A stretch of DNA of 64,000 nucleotides from Brevundimonas pondensis (GTDB lineage: Bacteria; Pseudomonadota; Alphaproteobacteria; Caulobacterales; Caulobacteraceae): positions 3,462,501-3,526,500 of the forward strand of contig NZ_CP062006.1 of the NCBI RefSeq assembly GCF_017487345.1, read 5' to 3'. Both the position numbers and the translations under genes were made by a program. Of this stretch, positions 1-10,372 are shown one piece after another. The notes under the pieces are model-generated. The model was not told the origin of the DNA. It saw only the letters and a program-made list of their open reading frames with translations, and made no database searches. Within the stretch, counting starts at the first letter, position 1. Every line of letters begins with the position of its first letter.

Positions 1-2688
1 CCCCTGTCCCATCCCCCGCAAGCCGATCTGAAGCCCGACGCCGGAACGACGCCGGTCATGGCGCAATTTCTGGCGGCCAAGGCCGATCAGCCGGACGCCA
101 TCCTCTTCTTCCGCATGGGCGATTTCTACGAGCTGTTCTTTGACGACGCGGTGAAGGCGGCGGCGGCGCTCGGCATCACCCTGACCAAGCGCGGCAAGCA
201 TCAGGGCGAGGACATTCCCATGGCCGGGGTGCCGGTCCATGCCCTGGACGGCTACCTGGCGCGGCTGATCCGCATGGGCTTCAAGGTCGCCATCTGCGAG
301 CAGCTGGAAGCCCCCGCCGAGGCCAAGAAGCGCGGTCACAAGGCGGTGGTGCATCGCGGGGTGGTGCGGGTAGTGACGCCGGGCACCCTGACCGAAGACA
401 GCCTGCTGGACGCGCGCGGGGCCAACCGGCTGGCCGCCGTGGCGATCCGCAAGGGCCGCGCCGCCGTGGCCGTGGTCGAGCTGTCGGCGGGCGCGGTGGA
501 CAGCGTGGCCTGCGACCTGAGCGATCTGGGCGCCGCGCTGGCGGCCTTCCGCCCATCGGAAGTTCTGGTGCCCGACCGTCTGTTCTCGGACGAGACGCTG
601 AAGGGGGCGTTGGACGGCTCCGGCGGGGTGGTTCAGGCCATGCCGCAGGCCCTGGCCGAACCGGTCGGCGCCCGCGACCGGGTGCAACGGCTCTACGGCG
701 TTTCGGCCCTGGATGGGTTCGGCGCCTTCGAGGAGGCCGAGGTCTCGGCGCTCGGGCTGATCGCCGCCTATCTGGAGACGACGCAGGCCGGCAAGATCCC
801 GGCTTTGGCCCCGCCGCGCCGCTCGGGCGAGAGCGGCTTTCTGGCCATCGATCCGGCGACGCGTCTCAGCCTTGAGATCGACCGCACCCAGAGGGGCGAG
901 CGTGACGGCTCCCTGCTGCACTGCATCGATCGCAGCGTGACGTCCGGCGGGGCGCGGGCGCTGGCGGAGCGGATTTCGCGGCCCCTGCGCGATCCGGCGG
1001 CGATCAACGCCGGGCTGGACGCGGTCGAATGGCTGCTGGAGCGGCGCGACCTGCGACGCGATCTGCGCGACGGGTTGCGCTCGTCGGCTGATGTGGCGCG
1101 GGCCACCTCGCGGCTGGCCTTGGGACGCGGCGGGCCGCGTGATCTGGCGGCCATCCGTTCGGGCCTGACGACGGCGCAAGGCTTAGCCGGGCTGTTCGCG
1201 GCCTCGACGCGTGATCCGCTGGCGGGACCGCCGAACCGGGTGCTGGCCTGTCTCGACCGGCTGACGCTGGACGGGGAGCTGTCGCATCTGCTGGCCGATC
1301 TGGGCGACGGCCTGATCGAGGAGCCGCCGCATCTGGCGCGCGACGGCGGCTTCGTGAACCCCGGCCACCGGCCCGAGCTGGACGCCGCCCGCACCCTGCG
1401 CGACGACAGCCGCCGCGTGGTCGCCGACCTTGAGGCCCGCGCCGTGGCCGAGAGCGGCGTGGCCTTCAAGGTCCGCCACAACGCCGTCCTGGGCTACTTC
1501 CTCGAGGCCTCGGCCAAGGCGGCGGAGAACCTGCTGCGGGCCGGGCCGGACAGCCCCTTCATCCATCGCCAGACCCTGGCCAATCAGGTCCGCTTCACCA
1601 CGGTCGAGCTGTCGGAGCTGGACGCCAAGATCAGCCAGGCCGGGCATCGGGCGCTGGCCATGGAAGGCGAGACCTTCGAGAACTGGCGGCGCGAGGTTGC
1701 GCGGCTGGCCGGGCCGCTGCAGGGCGTGGCCGAGGCCCTGGCCGAGCTGGACGCCCACGCGGCGCTCGCGGAATGGGCCGAGGAGGTCGGCGCCGTCCGC
1801 CCCCTGGTCGACGACAGCCTCTGCTTCGACGTCGAGGCCGGGCGCCACCCGGTGGTCGAGGCGGCGGTGACGGCGCAGGGCGATCCCTACACCCCGAACA
1901 ACTGCCGACTGGCTGGCGACGGCGCCGGGGCCTCGCGCCTGTCGATCGTGACGGGTCCGAACATGGCCGGTAAGTCGACCTTCCTGCGCCAGAACGCCCT
2001 GCTGGTGGTGCTGGCCCAGGCGGGGGCCTTTGTGCCCGCACGCGCCATGCGGCTAGGCGTGGTGGACCGGCTGTTCAGTCGTGTGGGGGCCGGCGACGAT
2101 CTGGCGCGCGGCCGTTCGACCTTCATGATGGAGATGGTCGAGACCGCCGCCATCCTGACCCAGGCCACGCCGCACAGCTTCGTCGTGTTGGACGAGATCG
2201 GGCGCGGCACCGCCACCTACGACGGTCTGGCTATCGCCTGGGCCACGGCCGAGGCCCTGCACGAGACCAACCGCGCCCGCACCCTGTTCGCCACCCATTA
2301 TCACGAGCTGGCGCGGCTGGAGGAACGGCTGGACCACGTCTGCAACCTGTCGATGAAGGCGCGCGAGTGGAACGGCGACCTGGTCTTCCTGCACGAGGCG
2401 GCGCCGGGGGCGGCGGACCGTTCCTATGGCGTGCAGGTGGCCAGGCTGGCCGGGGTGCCGACGGCCGTGGTCGGACGCGCCCGCGAGGTGCTGGAGCGGC
2501 TGGAGAATGAGAAGGCGGCGAGCGCCCGTCTGGACGACCTGCCCCTGTTCGCCGCCGTGGCCGAGCCCGCAACGGTTCCCATCAGCTCGGCGCTGGACGA
2601 CGCCATGGCCGGCATCGACCCCGATGAACTGACCCCGCGCGAGGCGCTGGAGGCGCTGTATCGGCTGAAGGGCCTGTCGCGCTCGTGA
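1..2688 (+). CDS. mutS: DNA mismatch repair ATPase MutS (5' partial)
   Basis: MutS recognises mismatches and small loops in new DNA and recruits MutL. The mismatch-wedge motif GDFYELF lies near the N terminus. Near the C terminus are Walker A (GPNMAGKS) and the Walker B / signature region (VVLDEIGRGT). The reading frame stays open to base 1. The ATG at 58 falls inside the conserved TPVMAQF segment, so the true start lies upstream of the window and the gene is 5' partial. It ends in a 4-base GTGA overlap with glnD, so the two are probably translationally coupled. Family and function are secure; only the start is unseen. Confidence 0.97.
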   Translation, partial: PLSHPPQADLKPDAGTTPVMAQFLAAKADQPDAILFFRMGDFYELFFDDAVKAAAALGITLTKRGKHQGEDIPMAGVPVHALDGYLARLIRMGFKVAICEQLEAPAEAKKRGHKAVVHRGVVRVVTPGTLTEDSLLDARGANRLAAVAIRKGRAAVAVVELSAGAVDSVACDLSDLGAALAAFRPSEVLVPDRLFSDETLKGALDGSGGVVQAMPQALAEPVGARDRVQRLYGVSALDGFGAFEEAEVSALGLIAAYLETTQAGKIPALAPPRRSGESGFLAIDPATRLSLEIDRTQRGERDGSLLHCIDRSVTSGGARALAERISRPLRDPAAINAGLDAVEWLLERRDLRRDLRDGLRSSADVARATSRLALGRGGPRDLAAIRSGLTTAQGLAGLFAASTRDPLAGPPNRVLACLDRLTLDGELSHLLADLGDGLIEEPPHLARDGGFVNPGHRPELDAARTLRDDSRRVVADLEARAVAESGVAFKVRHNAVLGYFLEASAKAAENLLRAGPDSPFIHRQTLANQVRFTTVELSELDAKISQAGHRALAMEGETFENWRREVARLAGPLQGVAEALAELDAHAALAEWAEEVGAVRPLVDDSLCFDVEAGRHPVVEAAVTAQGDPYTPNNCRLAGDGAGASRLSIVTGPNMAGKSTFLRQNALLVVLAQAGAFVPARAMRLGVVDRLFSRVGAGDDLARGRSTFMMEMVETAAILTQATPHSFVVLDEIGRGTATYDGLAIAWATAEALHETNRARTLFATHYHELARLEERLDHVCNLSMKAREWNGDLVFLHEAAPGAADRSYGVQVARLAGVPTAVVGRAREVLERLENEKAASARLDDLPLFAAVAEPATVPISSALDDAMAGIDPDELTPREALEALYRLKGLSRS

Positions 2689-5375
2689 CCCCTGCGGCGG
2701 CTCTGGATCCGCGTCTGGTTCAGGCCGCCGCTGCGCCCGACGCCCGCGCCGCCGTCACCGAGGTTCTGCGCGAAAGCTTTGCTATCGACCGCGCCCGCGT
2801 CGCCCGGCGACTGGAGGGCGGGATCGACGGGGCGGAGGCGGCGCGCCTCTACGCCGCCGCCGCCGATACCATGCTGACCAGCCTGTGGCGGGTGGCGACC
2901 GAGGTGCTGCATCCCGCGCCGCAGGATCGCCTCAGCCTGCTGGCGGTCGGCGGTTATGGCCGCGGCGTCCTGGCGCCCTTTTCCGATCTCGACCTGCTGT
3001 TTCTGCGGCCCGGCCAGGCGGCCAGCGCCCGCGCCACGACGGTGATCGAGTTCGTCCACTACGTCCTGTGGGATCTGGGCCTGAAGGTCGGCTCGGCCTC
3101 GCGTTCGGTCGGCGAGACCCTGGATCTGGCCCGCAGCGACATGACGGTGCGGACCACCCTGCTGGAGGCGCGGGTGCTGGTAGGCGACGCCGCGCTGGGC
3201 GAGAACCTGCTGCGGCGGTTTCGCGCCGAGGTGGCCAAGGCCGACCCCCGTCCCTTCATCGCCGCCAAGATGGAGGAGCGCGATGTCCGGCTGCAGAAGA
3301 CCGGGGCCGTGCGCTACCGCGTCGAGCCCAATATCAAGGACGGCAAGGGCGGGCTTCGCGACCTGAACACCCTGTTCTGGATCGCCCGCTCGCTGGCGCC
3401 CGACAGCGAGCGGGGGCAGGCGGCGCTGGAGGGCCTGCTGAGCGCGCGGGAATTGCGCAGCTTCCGCGAGGCCATCGGCTTCCTGTGGAGCGTGCGCATC
3501 CAGCTGCACCTGGCGGCGGGTCGGGCCGAGGAAAAGCTGACCTTCGACTTCCAGCCCGAGATCGCCCGGCGCATGGGCTGGCGCGGACGCGGCGACGAGC
3601 TGGCGGTGGAGCGCTTCATGCGCCGCTATTTCCAGGTGGCGCGCGAGGTCGGCGCCCTGACCCGCGCCGTCTCGGCCCAGTTGGAGGCGCGCCAGCAGAA
3701 GAAGGCGCAAGGGCTGGCACGGGGCCTGTCGCGGCTGATCCCGCGTCGGCGGGCCAAGCTGGCCTTCGACGGCCTGGCCAGCGAGGGCGGGCGGCTGACG
3801 GTGTCGGAACCCAAGGTCTTCGCCCATGACCCGGTGCGGCTGCTGCTGCTGTTCGTCGAGGCCGACCGGCTGGATCTGGACCTGCACCCCGACGCCTTCG
3901 CCGCCGTGATCCGCGCCCTGCCCCTGGTGACGCCGGCGTTGCGGCGCGACCCACGCGCGGCCGAGGCCTTCCTGACGGTGCTGGCGCATGGGCAGCGGCC
4001 CTATCGCGTCCTGTCGATCATGAACGAGACGGGCCTGCTGGGGCGGTTCCTGCCCGAATGGGGGCGGATCGTCGGCCAGACCCAGTTCAACATGTACCAC
4101 GCCTATACGGTGGACGAGCACACCCTGCAGGCCGTGGGGATCATCAACGACATCACGCGGGGCAAGCTGGAGGCCGACCACCCGACCTCGACGGCCATTA
4201 TCCACCGCATCGCCGACATCGAGGTGCTGATGCTGGCCATGTTGCTGCACGACGTCGGCAAGGGCGGCGACCGGGGCCAGCTGGAGGACGGCGCCATCGC
4301 CGCGCGCCGGGCCTGCGAGCGGCTGGGCGTCGACCCGCGCCGCATCGAGCTGGTGGTCTGGCTGGTGCGCCATCACCTGCTGATGAGCGACTATGCGCAA
4401 AAGCGCGACGTGTCCGATCCTTCGACGGTGCGGGCGTTTGCCGAGGCCGTGGGCGACCCGGAACGCCTGCGGATGCTGATGGTCCTGACCGTGGCCGACA
4501 TCCGCGCCGTGGGACCGGGGGTGTGGAACGGCTGGAAAGGCCAGCTGATGCGCGCCCTGTTCGAGGCCACCGAGGCCCTGTTCCGCGGCGACGCCGTGAC
4601 GCGCGAGGACCCGCTGGTCGATCATCCGGCCCTGGTGGAGCGGGCGCGGCGCGAAGGCGCGGCGGTCGAGGCTCTGCCCGCCGAGGGACCGCTGGAATCC
4701 ACTGCCCGCGTGGCCGTGGCGGCGCTGGATCGACCCGGTCTGTTCGCCGACCTGGCCGCGACCTTGTCGATGGCCGGGGCTGACGTGGTCGGCGCTCGAC
4801 TGGCCACGGCCGAGGACGGCACGGCGCTGGACGTGTTCGAGCTGCAGGACGGAGCGGGCGAGGCCTATGGCCGACGCGAGCCGCGTCGGCTGTCCATCTT
4901 GGTCAAGGCGCTGGAGCGGGCGGCGCAGAAGGGGGCGCGGGCCTCGGCGGTCGAGATCCCGCGCGTCAGCGCCCGCCGAGCCGTGTTCGAGGTGCGACCG
5001 GTGGTGCGCATCGACATGGAGGCCGGGACCAGCGCTGTGGTGGTTGAGGTCTCGGGGGCGGACCGGCCCGGTCTTCTGGCTGATCTGGCGCGGACCATCT
5101 CCGCCCACGGCTATTCGACCCGATCGGCCCACGTGGCCAGCTTCGGCGAGCGGGCGGTCGATGGCTTCTACATCACCGACGCTGACGGGGCGAAGCCGAC
5201 CGACGCGGAGCGGCTGGAGGGTTTGAAGGCCGGGCTGCTGGAGGTTCTGGACCGGGCGCCCCAGGGGCCGGCGGGACGGCGCATCACGCCGGTCCGGGCC
5301 AGCGTGCGCGACGTTTCCGATCTGGAAGGCGAGATCAAACGCAAGCCCGTATCCAGCGGGGCAAGGGCGCGCTAA
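2685..5375 (+). CDS. glnD: Bifunctional PII uridylyltransferase / uridylyl-removing enzyme GlnD
   Basis: GlnD senses glutamine and adds or removes UMP on PII proteins, controlling nitrogen assimilation. The 896-residue protein has the expected order. A nucleotidyltransferase domain carries GGYGRGVLAPFSDLDLLFL at about residues 88-106. An HD hydrolase domain carries LLHDVGKGGDRGQ at about 520-532. Two C-terminal ACT repeats follow, each with a DRPGLxADLA signature (about residues 683-692 and 789-798). It starts with GTG at 2685, overlapping the mutS stop. The mutS-glnD-murJ-trpS order is common in this family. Confidence 0.96.
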   Translation: MTPAAALDPRLVQAAAAPDARAAVTEVLRESFAIDRARVARRLEGGIDGAEAARLYAAAADTMLTSLWRVATEVLHPAPQDRLSLLAVGGYGRGVLAPFSDLDLLFLRPGQAASARATTVIEFVHYVLWDLGLKVGSASRSVGETLDLARSDMTVRTTLLEARVLVGDAALGENLLRRFRAEVAKADPRPFIAAKMEERDVRLQKTGAVRYRVEPNIKDGKGGLRDLNTLFWIARSLAPDSERGQAALEGLLSARELRSFREAIGFLWSVRIQLHLAAGRAEEKLTFDFQPEIARRMGWRGRGDELAVERFMRRYFQVAREVGALTRAVSAQLEARQQKKAQGLARGLSRLIPRRRAKLAFDGLASEGGRLTVSEPKVFAHDPVRLLLLFVEADRLDLDLHPDAFAAVIRALPLVTPALRRDPRAAEAFLTVLAHGQRPYRVLSIMNETGLLGRFLPEWGRIVGQTQFNMYHAYTVDEHTLQAVGIINDITRGKLEADHPTSTAIIHRIADIEVLMLAMLLHDVGKGGDRGQLEDGAIAARRACERLGVDPRRIELVVWLVRHHLLMSDYAQKRDVSDPSTVRAFAEAVGDPERLRMLMVLTVADIRAVGPGVWNGWKGQLMRALFEATEALFRGDAVTREDPLVDHPALVERARREGAAVEALPAEGPLESTARVAVAALDRPGLFADLAATLSMAGADVVGARLATAEDGTALDVFELQDGAGEAYGRREPRRLSILVKALERAAQKGARASAVEIPRVSARRAVFEVRPVVRIDMEAGTSAVVVEVSGADRPGLLADLARTISAHGYSTRSAHVASFGERAVDGFYITDADGAKPTDAERLEGLKAGLLEVLDRAPQGPAGRRITPVRASVRDVSDLEGEIKRKPVSSGARAR

Positions 5376-5406
5376 GGCGTTTGTCGGGCGAGCATAGAGA
5401 CCAGCC

Positions 5407-7098
5407 GTGAACGACAAGACCGATCCCATCGAACCGGCGGCCCCGGTTCCGGCTGCGAACGCGACGGTGGAGCCTGTGGTTCAGCCGCCGGCCGCCTCGA
5501 CCACGGTGAAGGGCGGGGGCGTCATGCGCTCCTCGGCCATCTTCAGCGCCATGACCCTGCTTAGCCGCCTGGCCGGGTTTGCGCGCGACGTTGTCATCTC
5601 TGCGGCTCTGGGGGCCTCGGCGGGCCCGGCGGCGGACGCCTACAACACCGCCCTGAACTTCCCCAACCTGTTCCGCCGCATCTTCGCCGAAGGGGCCTTC
5701 GCCGCCGCCTTCGTGCCGGCCTACGCCAAGACCTTGAAGACCGAGGGCGAGGCCGTGGCCGATCAGGTTGCGACCGACGCCCTGGCCGCCGTCGCCGCCG
5801 TGACCGTGGTCCTGACCATCGTGGCCCAGCTGACGATGCCGTGGCTGATGACGGTCATCAACATCGGCTTCCTGGACGATCCGGCGCGGTTCAAGCTGGC
5901 GGTGATCCTGACCCAGATCACCATGCCATACCTGCCCTGCATGGCCGTCGCCGCCCTGTTGAACGGGGTGTTGAACGCGCGCGGGCGCTTCATCGTTTCC
6001 GGCGCCTATCCCATCTTGCTGAACCTGATCATGCTGGCGGCGGTCATCCCGGTGAAAGGGGACCAGATCCAGTCCGCCTACGCCGCCTCCTGGGCGGTGC
6101 TGGTGGCCGGCTTCGCCCAGGCGGGCCTGTGCTGGTGGGCGGCGCGGAAGGCCGGGGCCAACATCCGCCTGACCCTGCCCCGGCTGACCCCGGCGGTGAA
6201 GGCCATCGTCATCACCGCCATCCCGGCCGTGATCGGCAACAGCGCGACCCAGATCAACGTCTTCATCTCGCAGAACCTGTCCAGTTTCGTCGCGGGCGGC
6301 CGGACCTGGCTGGCGACAGCGGACCGGCTGTACCAGCTGCCGCTCGGCCTGGTCGGGGTGGCCATCGGCATCGCCCTCTTGCCGCGTCTGTCGGCGGCGG
6401 TGGCGTCTCAGGACCACGCTCAGCAACAGGCCTCGATGGACGAGGCGGCGGTCCTGTCCATGGCCCTGACCCTGCCGGCGGCGGCGGCCCTGATGGCCAT
6501 GCCCTATTTCCTGATCGACGCCCTGTTCACGCGCGGAGCCTTCCTGCAGGTCGACGCCGTCAACACGGCCCAGGCCCTGTTCCAGTTCGGCTGGGGCGTG
6601 CCGGCCTTCGTCCTGATCCGCATCCTGGCCCCGGCCTTCTTCGCGCGCGGCGACACGCGGCGGCCCATGGCCTTCGCCCTGATCTCGGTGGCGGTGAACG
6701 CGGTCCTGGCCATCGCCCTGTTCAACCTCGGCATGGGTATTTCAGGCATCGCGGCGGCGGTCAGCGCCTCGGCCTGGGTCAATGTGCTGTTGCTGGGCGC
6801 GACCCTGTGGCGGCGCGGTCATTACCGGCCGAGCCCTGCGGCGGCCTCGCGGCTGACGCGGATACTGCTGGCCAGCATCGGACTGGGTCTGGTCGTCGGC
6901 CTCGCCTCCTGGACGCGGCCTGTGTTGCAGGCGCCGGTCGAGGCCCTGTTGGGCGCGCTTGGCGCGGATCACGGCGCCAAGGAGCTGACCCTGCTGGTCG
7001 TCGTGGCGGCGGGCGGCCTGACCTATGTGGTTCTGGCCTTCGCCACCCGCGCGGTCACGGTCGCCGAGGTCAAGGGCCTGATCCGCAAGGGGCGGTAA
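5407..7098 (+). CDS. murJ: Lipid II flippase MurJ
   Basis: Polytopic inner-membrane protein of the MurJ/MviN family, which moves lipid II across the membrane for peptidoglycan synthesis. The core begins at about residue 40 (MRSSAIFSAMTLLSRLAGFARD) and shows the family segment NLFRRIFAEGAFAAAFVP, then repeated hydrophobic helices to the C terminus. The GTG start at 5407 gives a Pro/Ala/Val-rich leader of about 39 residues, which is unusual for MurJ. The ATG at 5524 is a serious alternative start. The gap after glnD is 31 bases, so co-transcription is likely. Confidence 0.94.
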   Translation: MNDKTDPIEPAAPVPAANATVEPVVQPPAASTTVKGGGVMRSSAIFSAMTLLSRLAGFARDVVISAALGASAGPAADAYNTALNFPNLFRRIFAEGAFAAAFVPAYAKTLKTEGEAVADQVATDALAAVAAVTVVLTIVAQLTMPWLMTVINIGFLDDPARFKLAVILTQITMPYLPCMAVAALLNGVLNARGRFIVSGAYPILLNLIMLAAVIPVKGDQIQSAYAASWAVLVAGFAQAGLCWWAARKAGANIRLTLPRLTPAVKAIVITAIPAVIGNSATQINVFISQNLSSFVAGGRTWLATADRLYQLPLGLVGVAIGIALLPRLSAAVASQDHAQQQASMDEAAVLSMALTLPAAAALMAMPYFLIDALFTRGAFLQVDAVNTAQALFQFGWGVPAFVLIRILAPAFFARGDTRRPMAFALISVAVNAVLAIALFNLGMGISGIAAAVSASAWVNVLLLGATLWRRGHYRPSPAAASRLTRILLASIGLGLVVGLASWTRPVLQAPVEALLGALGADHGAKELTLLVVVAAGGLTYVVLAFATRAVTVAEVKGLIRKGR

Positions 7099-7254
7099 GC
7101 TTGCCCTTCGCGTCCCGAGGCGATAAGCGCGAAGGCATGGCTCATTCGGGACACATCTTCGTCGCCCGGCGATGGCGCGGCTGACTGTTCACCGCACGAC
7201 CCCGCGCGCCTGCGCACGCCGAATCCAGCCTCTTCGAGTTCCGAGAACATTTCC

Positions 7255-8304
7255 ATGACTGACCAGACCCCGGCTCCTGTCGCCCCGGCTTACGCAGGCC
7301 CGCGCCGCATCCTGTCCGGCATCCAGGCCTCCGGCGCCCTGCACCTGGGCAACTACCTGGGCGCGCTGAAACGCTTCACCGCGCTGCAGGACACGGGCGC
7401 GCCCCTGTTCGTCTTCGTCGCCGACATGCACGCCATCACCGTCTGGCAGGAGCCCGAGAAGCTGGCGGCCCAGACGCGCGAGATCGCGGCGGCCTATCTG
7501 GCGGCGGGTCTGGACCCGGCCAAGGCGGTCATCTTCCCGCAGTCGGCGGTGCCGGCCCACGCCGAACTGGCCTGGATCTTCAACTGCGTCGCCCGCCTCG
7601 GCTGGCTGGACCGGATGACCCAGTTCAAGGAGAAGTCGGGCAAGCACAAGGAGCGCTCCAGCGTCGGCCTCTACACCTATCCGGTGCTGCAGGCGGCGGA
7701 CATCCTGCTCTACAAGGCGACCGAGGTGCCGGTCGGCGAGGACCAGAAACAGCATCTGGAGCTGACCCGCGACATCGCCGCCAAGTTCAACAATGACTTC
7801 GGCGCGCCGGGCTTCTTCCCCCAGCCGGAACCCCTGATCCAGGGACCGGGCACGCGGGTCATGAGCCTGCGCGACGGTTCGGCCAAGATGTCCAAGTCCG
7901 ATCCCTCGGACCTGTCGCGCATCAACCTGACCGACGACGCCGACACCATCGCCGCCAAGATCAAGAAGGCCAAGTCGGACATGGATGTCCTGCCGGACAC
8001 GGTCGAGGGTCTGGATGGACGGCCCGAGGCCAAGAACCTGGTGGCCATCTACGCCGCCCTGTCGGACACGACGCGCGAGGCTGTTCTGGCCGAGTTTGGC
8101 GGTCAGGGCTTCGGCGCCTTCAAGCCGAAGCTGGCCGAGCTGGCCGTCACGTCGATGGCCCCGGTCACCGCCGAGATGCGCCGCCTGATGGCCGACCCGG
8201 CCGAGATCGACCGCGCCCTGGCCGTCGGCGCCGAACGCGCCCGCGAAGTGGCTCAGCCGGTGGTGGACGAGGTCAAGAAGATCGTCGGCTTCTGGCAGGG
8301 CTGA
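7255..8304 (+). CDS. trpS: Tryptophanyl-tRNA synthetase
   Basis: Class I aminoacyl-tRNA synthetase that charges tRNA-Trp. The HIGH-type signature is in [12 protein letters not shown] near residue 26. The KMSKS loop is exact ([10 protein letters not shown]) at about residue 212. At 349 residues it has the usual bacterial length. The ATG at 7255 is the only sensible start before the conserved N terminus. It follows murJ after 156 bases, so it may have its own promoter, though no convincing one was picked out. Confidence 0.97.
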   Translation: MTDQTPAPVAPAYAGPRRILSGIQASGALHLGNYLGALKRFTALQDTGAPLFVFVADMHAITVWQEPEKLAAQTREIAAAYLAAGLDPAKAVIFPQSAVPAHAELAWIFNCVARLGWLDRMTQFKEKSGKHKERSSVGLYTYPVLQAADILLYKATEVPVGEDQKQHLELTRDIAAKFNNDFGAPGFFPQPEPLIQGPGTRVMSLRDGSAKMSKSDPSDLSRINLTDDADTIAAKIKKAKSDMDVLPDTVEGLDGRPEAKNLVAIYAALSDTTREAVLAEFGGQGFGAFKPKLAELAVTSMAPVTAEMRRLMADPAEIDRALAVGAERAREVAQPVVDEVKKIVGFWQG

Positions 8305-8375
8305 CCGGCCGTTTTCGGACGTGACGGCGCCGTGGCGGGTTTCGCCGCGGGGCCTTCGCGCCTAGATCCTCGGTC

Positions 8376-9095
8376 ATGACCCATCCTCTTGATCGCGCTG
8401 TCTTCAACGCCCTGACGACGCGCTTGTCCCGGTTCACGACGCCGGATTCGGGGCCTGATCTCGGGTCCGGCGCCGTGCGTCTTGATCCCGAGGTCGGCGT
8501 CTTCCTGGCGGCGGCCGATGACACGGCGCAGAGCCGCAAGGCCATGGCCGAACTGGCGCGTCGATACCCCGGCGCGGGACTGGTCGAACTCGAGGACGGA
8601 CCCATGGCCGAGGTCCTGCCCGAGGGGGCGCCGGTCGCGGCTCAGGTCGCCCTGGTGCAGATGACGGCGACGGCCCTGACCCCGGCGGGACCGGCCGCGC
8701 AAATGGACGACGTGATCGAAGAGCTGGGCGAGGCTGACGCCCCGGCCATGCTGGCGCTGGCGACTCTGACCCGGCCCGGCCCCTTCCGTTCGCGCACCCG
8801 CGAACTGGGTCCCTTCGTCGGGATCAAGCAGGACGGCGAACTGGTCGCCATGGCGGGACGGCGGCTGCGGGTGGACGGCTTCACCGAGCTGAGCGGGGTC
8901 TGCACCCACCCCGATTATCGCGGCAAGGGCTATGCCGCCGCCCTGTCCCGCGTGGTGGTCAGTGAGATTCTGGCGACGGGGGAGGCGGCCTTTTTGCACG
9001 CCTTCGCGGATCACGAGACGACCATCGCCTTCTATCGGGGACTTGGATTTCAGACGCGGGCGCGCATGATCTATACATCGTTGGGCGAAGCCTAA
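8376..9095 (+). CDS. GNAT family N-acetyltransferase, FR47-like
   Basis: A 239-residue protein whose C-terminal third is a GNAT fold. The acetyl-CoA site is the segment LSGVCTHPDYRGKGYAAALS at about residues 172-191, with the R/Q-x-x-G-x-G/A pattern. The closing motif is TIAFYRGLGFQTRARMI. The N-terminal half has no recognisable motif and resembles the linker region of FR47-like acetyltransferases. The substrate is not evident. It lies 72 bases after trpS and 12 bases before the OsmC gene, so the last two genes are probably co-transcribed. Confidence 0.82.
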   Translation: MTHPLDRAVFNALTTRLSRFTTPDSGPDLGSGAVRLDPEVGVFLAAADDTAQSRKAMAELARRYPGAGLVELEDGPMAEVLPEGAPVAAQVALVQMTATALTPAGPAAQMDDVIEELGEADAPAMLALATLTRPGPFRSRTRELGPFVGIKQDGELVAMAGRRLRVDGFTELSGVCTHPDYRGKGYAAALSRVVVSEILATGEAAFLHAFADHETTIAFYRGLGFQTRARMIYTSLGEA

Positions 9096-9107
9096 AGGAG
9101 ACGCGGC

Positions 9108-9572
9108 ATGAGCGGTCACGGCGCAGTGGTGGAATGGACGCGGGGCGATCAGGCCTTCGTCGACAAGCGATACAGCCGCGCCCATGTCTGGCGCTTCGAC
9201 GGCGGGGCGGTGGTGCCCGGTTCCTCGTCGCCTGCGGGCGTGCCGGTCCCGATGTCGGACCCGGCGGGCGTAGACCCTGAGGAGGCCATGATCGCCTCCC
9301 TGTCCAGCTGCCACATGCTGTGGTTCCTGGCCTTCGCCGCTAACGCCGGTCTGACGGTCGACCGTTATCGGGACGACGCCTCGGGCGAGCTGGACAAGAA
9401 TGAAGCGGGCAAGCGCTATCTGGCCCGCGTGGCCCTCAACCCGGTGACGACCTTTAGCGGCCGTCAGCCCGATCAGGCCGAGCTGGACGTCCTGCACCAC
9501 GCCGCCCACGAGCACTGCGACATGGCTCATTCGGTGCGATCCGAGATCACGGTCACGGCCAGCATTGGCTGA
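9108..9572 (+). CDS. OsmC family protein
   Basis: A 154-residue OsmC/Ohr-type protein; the family reduces organic hydroperoxides with a cysteine pair. Two cysteines sit in the expected contexts, SLSSCHMLWFLAFA (about residue 68) and HEHCDMAHSVRSEITV (about residue 139). The segment DPEEAMIASLSSCHM matches the helix that carries the peroxidatic cysteine. A ribosome-binding sequence (AAAGGAGA) precedes the ATG. It is probably co-transcribed with the GNAT gene, and it converges on the hydrolase, with three bases between the stops. Confidence 0.86.
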   Translation: MSGHGAVVEWTRGDQAFVDKRYSRAHVWRFDGGAVVPGSSSPAGVPVPMSDPAGVDPEEAMIASLSSCHMLWFLAFAANAGLTVDRYRDDASGELDKNEAGKRYLARVALNPVTTFSGRQPDQAELDVLHHAAHEHCDMAHSVRSEITVTASIG

Positions 9573-9575
9573 CCG

Positions 9576-10325
9576 TCAAACGTCGGGCGCCACGTCCTTC
9601 AGGAAGGCGGTGAAGCGGCGCAGGGCTTCCAGCGTCAGCTCCGGGTGATGGCGCATGGGGCCGTTGCTGGTTGGTTCGTCGAAGGCGTGGGTGCCGTCGG
9701 CGACCCAGCTTTCGACTTCTGAGCCGCAGTCGCGGATCATGGCGTTGACCCGCTCGGCGTTCGACACCGTGGTCAGGTGGTCGCGCTTGGCCGTCATGGC
9801 CAGGACACGCGGACAGTGCCGCCACGGCTTCATCTTGTTGAAGGCCCAGGAGCCGACATAGGGGTAGGCCAGCCACACCGCCTTGACGCCCGACAGGTCG
9901 CAATCGCCGGGGTTGGCCACGCCCATGCGACCCGGTTGCGGGTCCTCGCTCATCATCTCCATGATCGACCAGCCGCCGTGGCTCCATCCGGCGAGGGACA
10001 GCATGCTTGGGTCAACGTCGGGGCGGCGCGAAATGCCCTGAATGGCGGCCAGCAGATCGCCCGCCCGCTCATAGCCGCGCAGCACCAGGCCGGTGCAGAC
10101 CGTGGTCAGGGTGAAAGCCCGGTTCCAGCCGCGTGGGCCATAGGAATCGACGATGAAGGCGCGCCATCCCGCCGCCTTGGCCGCCTCGGCGTAGCGCGGC
10201 AGGTGGTCCCGCAGACCGCCGCAGCCATGGAACAGCAGCACCGCCGGACGCGGCCGGTCATCGTCGGGACCGACCACGGTCGTGTGCGGTTCCAGCATGG
10301 CCCAGCGGGCGTCGAGCGTATCCAT
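9576..10325 (-). CDS. Dienelactone hydrolase family / alpha-beta hydrolase
   Basis: A 249-residue alpha/beta hydrolase. The oxyanion-hole segment LLFHGCGGLRDHLPRYAEAA is followed by the nucleophile elbow GWSHGGW (Ser in the middle). The acidic residue is probably in MTAKRDHLT and the catalytic His in ADGTHAFDE. This order matches the dienelactone hydrolase group, but the true ester or lactone substrate cannot be told. No signal peptide is visible, so it should be cytosolic. Its 5' end faces the PadR promoter region, with about 110 bases between the two starts. Confidence 0.82.
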   Translation of the reverse strand: MDTLDARWAMLEPHTTVVGPDDDRPRPAVLLFHGCGGLRDHLPRYAEAAKAAGWRAFIVDSYGPRGWNRAFTLTTVCTGLVLRGYERAGDLLAAIQGISRRPDVDPSMLSLAGWSHGGWSIMEMMSEDPQPGRMGVANPGDCDLSGVKAVWLAYPYVGSWAFNKMKPWRHCPRVLAMTAKRDHLTTVSNAERVNAMIRDCGSEVESWVADGTHAFDEPTSNGPMRHHPELTLEALRRFTAFLKDVAPDV

Positions 10326-10372
10326 CGGTCCAGCTTAGAGGTTCGCGATTTCGAGGGAAGGGGTCTTGCGGT

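Noticed and set aside
2424..5429. A 1001-codon open frame on the minus strand across glnD
   Set aside because: It mirrors glnD codon by codon, is rich in Gln, His, Arg and Gly, and has no domain. It is a GC-bias shadow.
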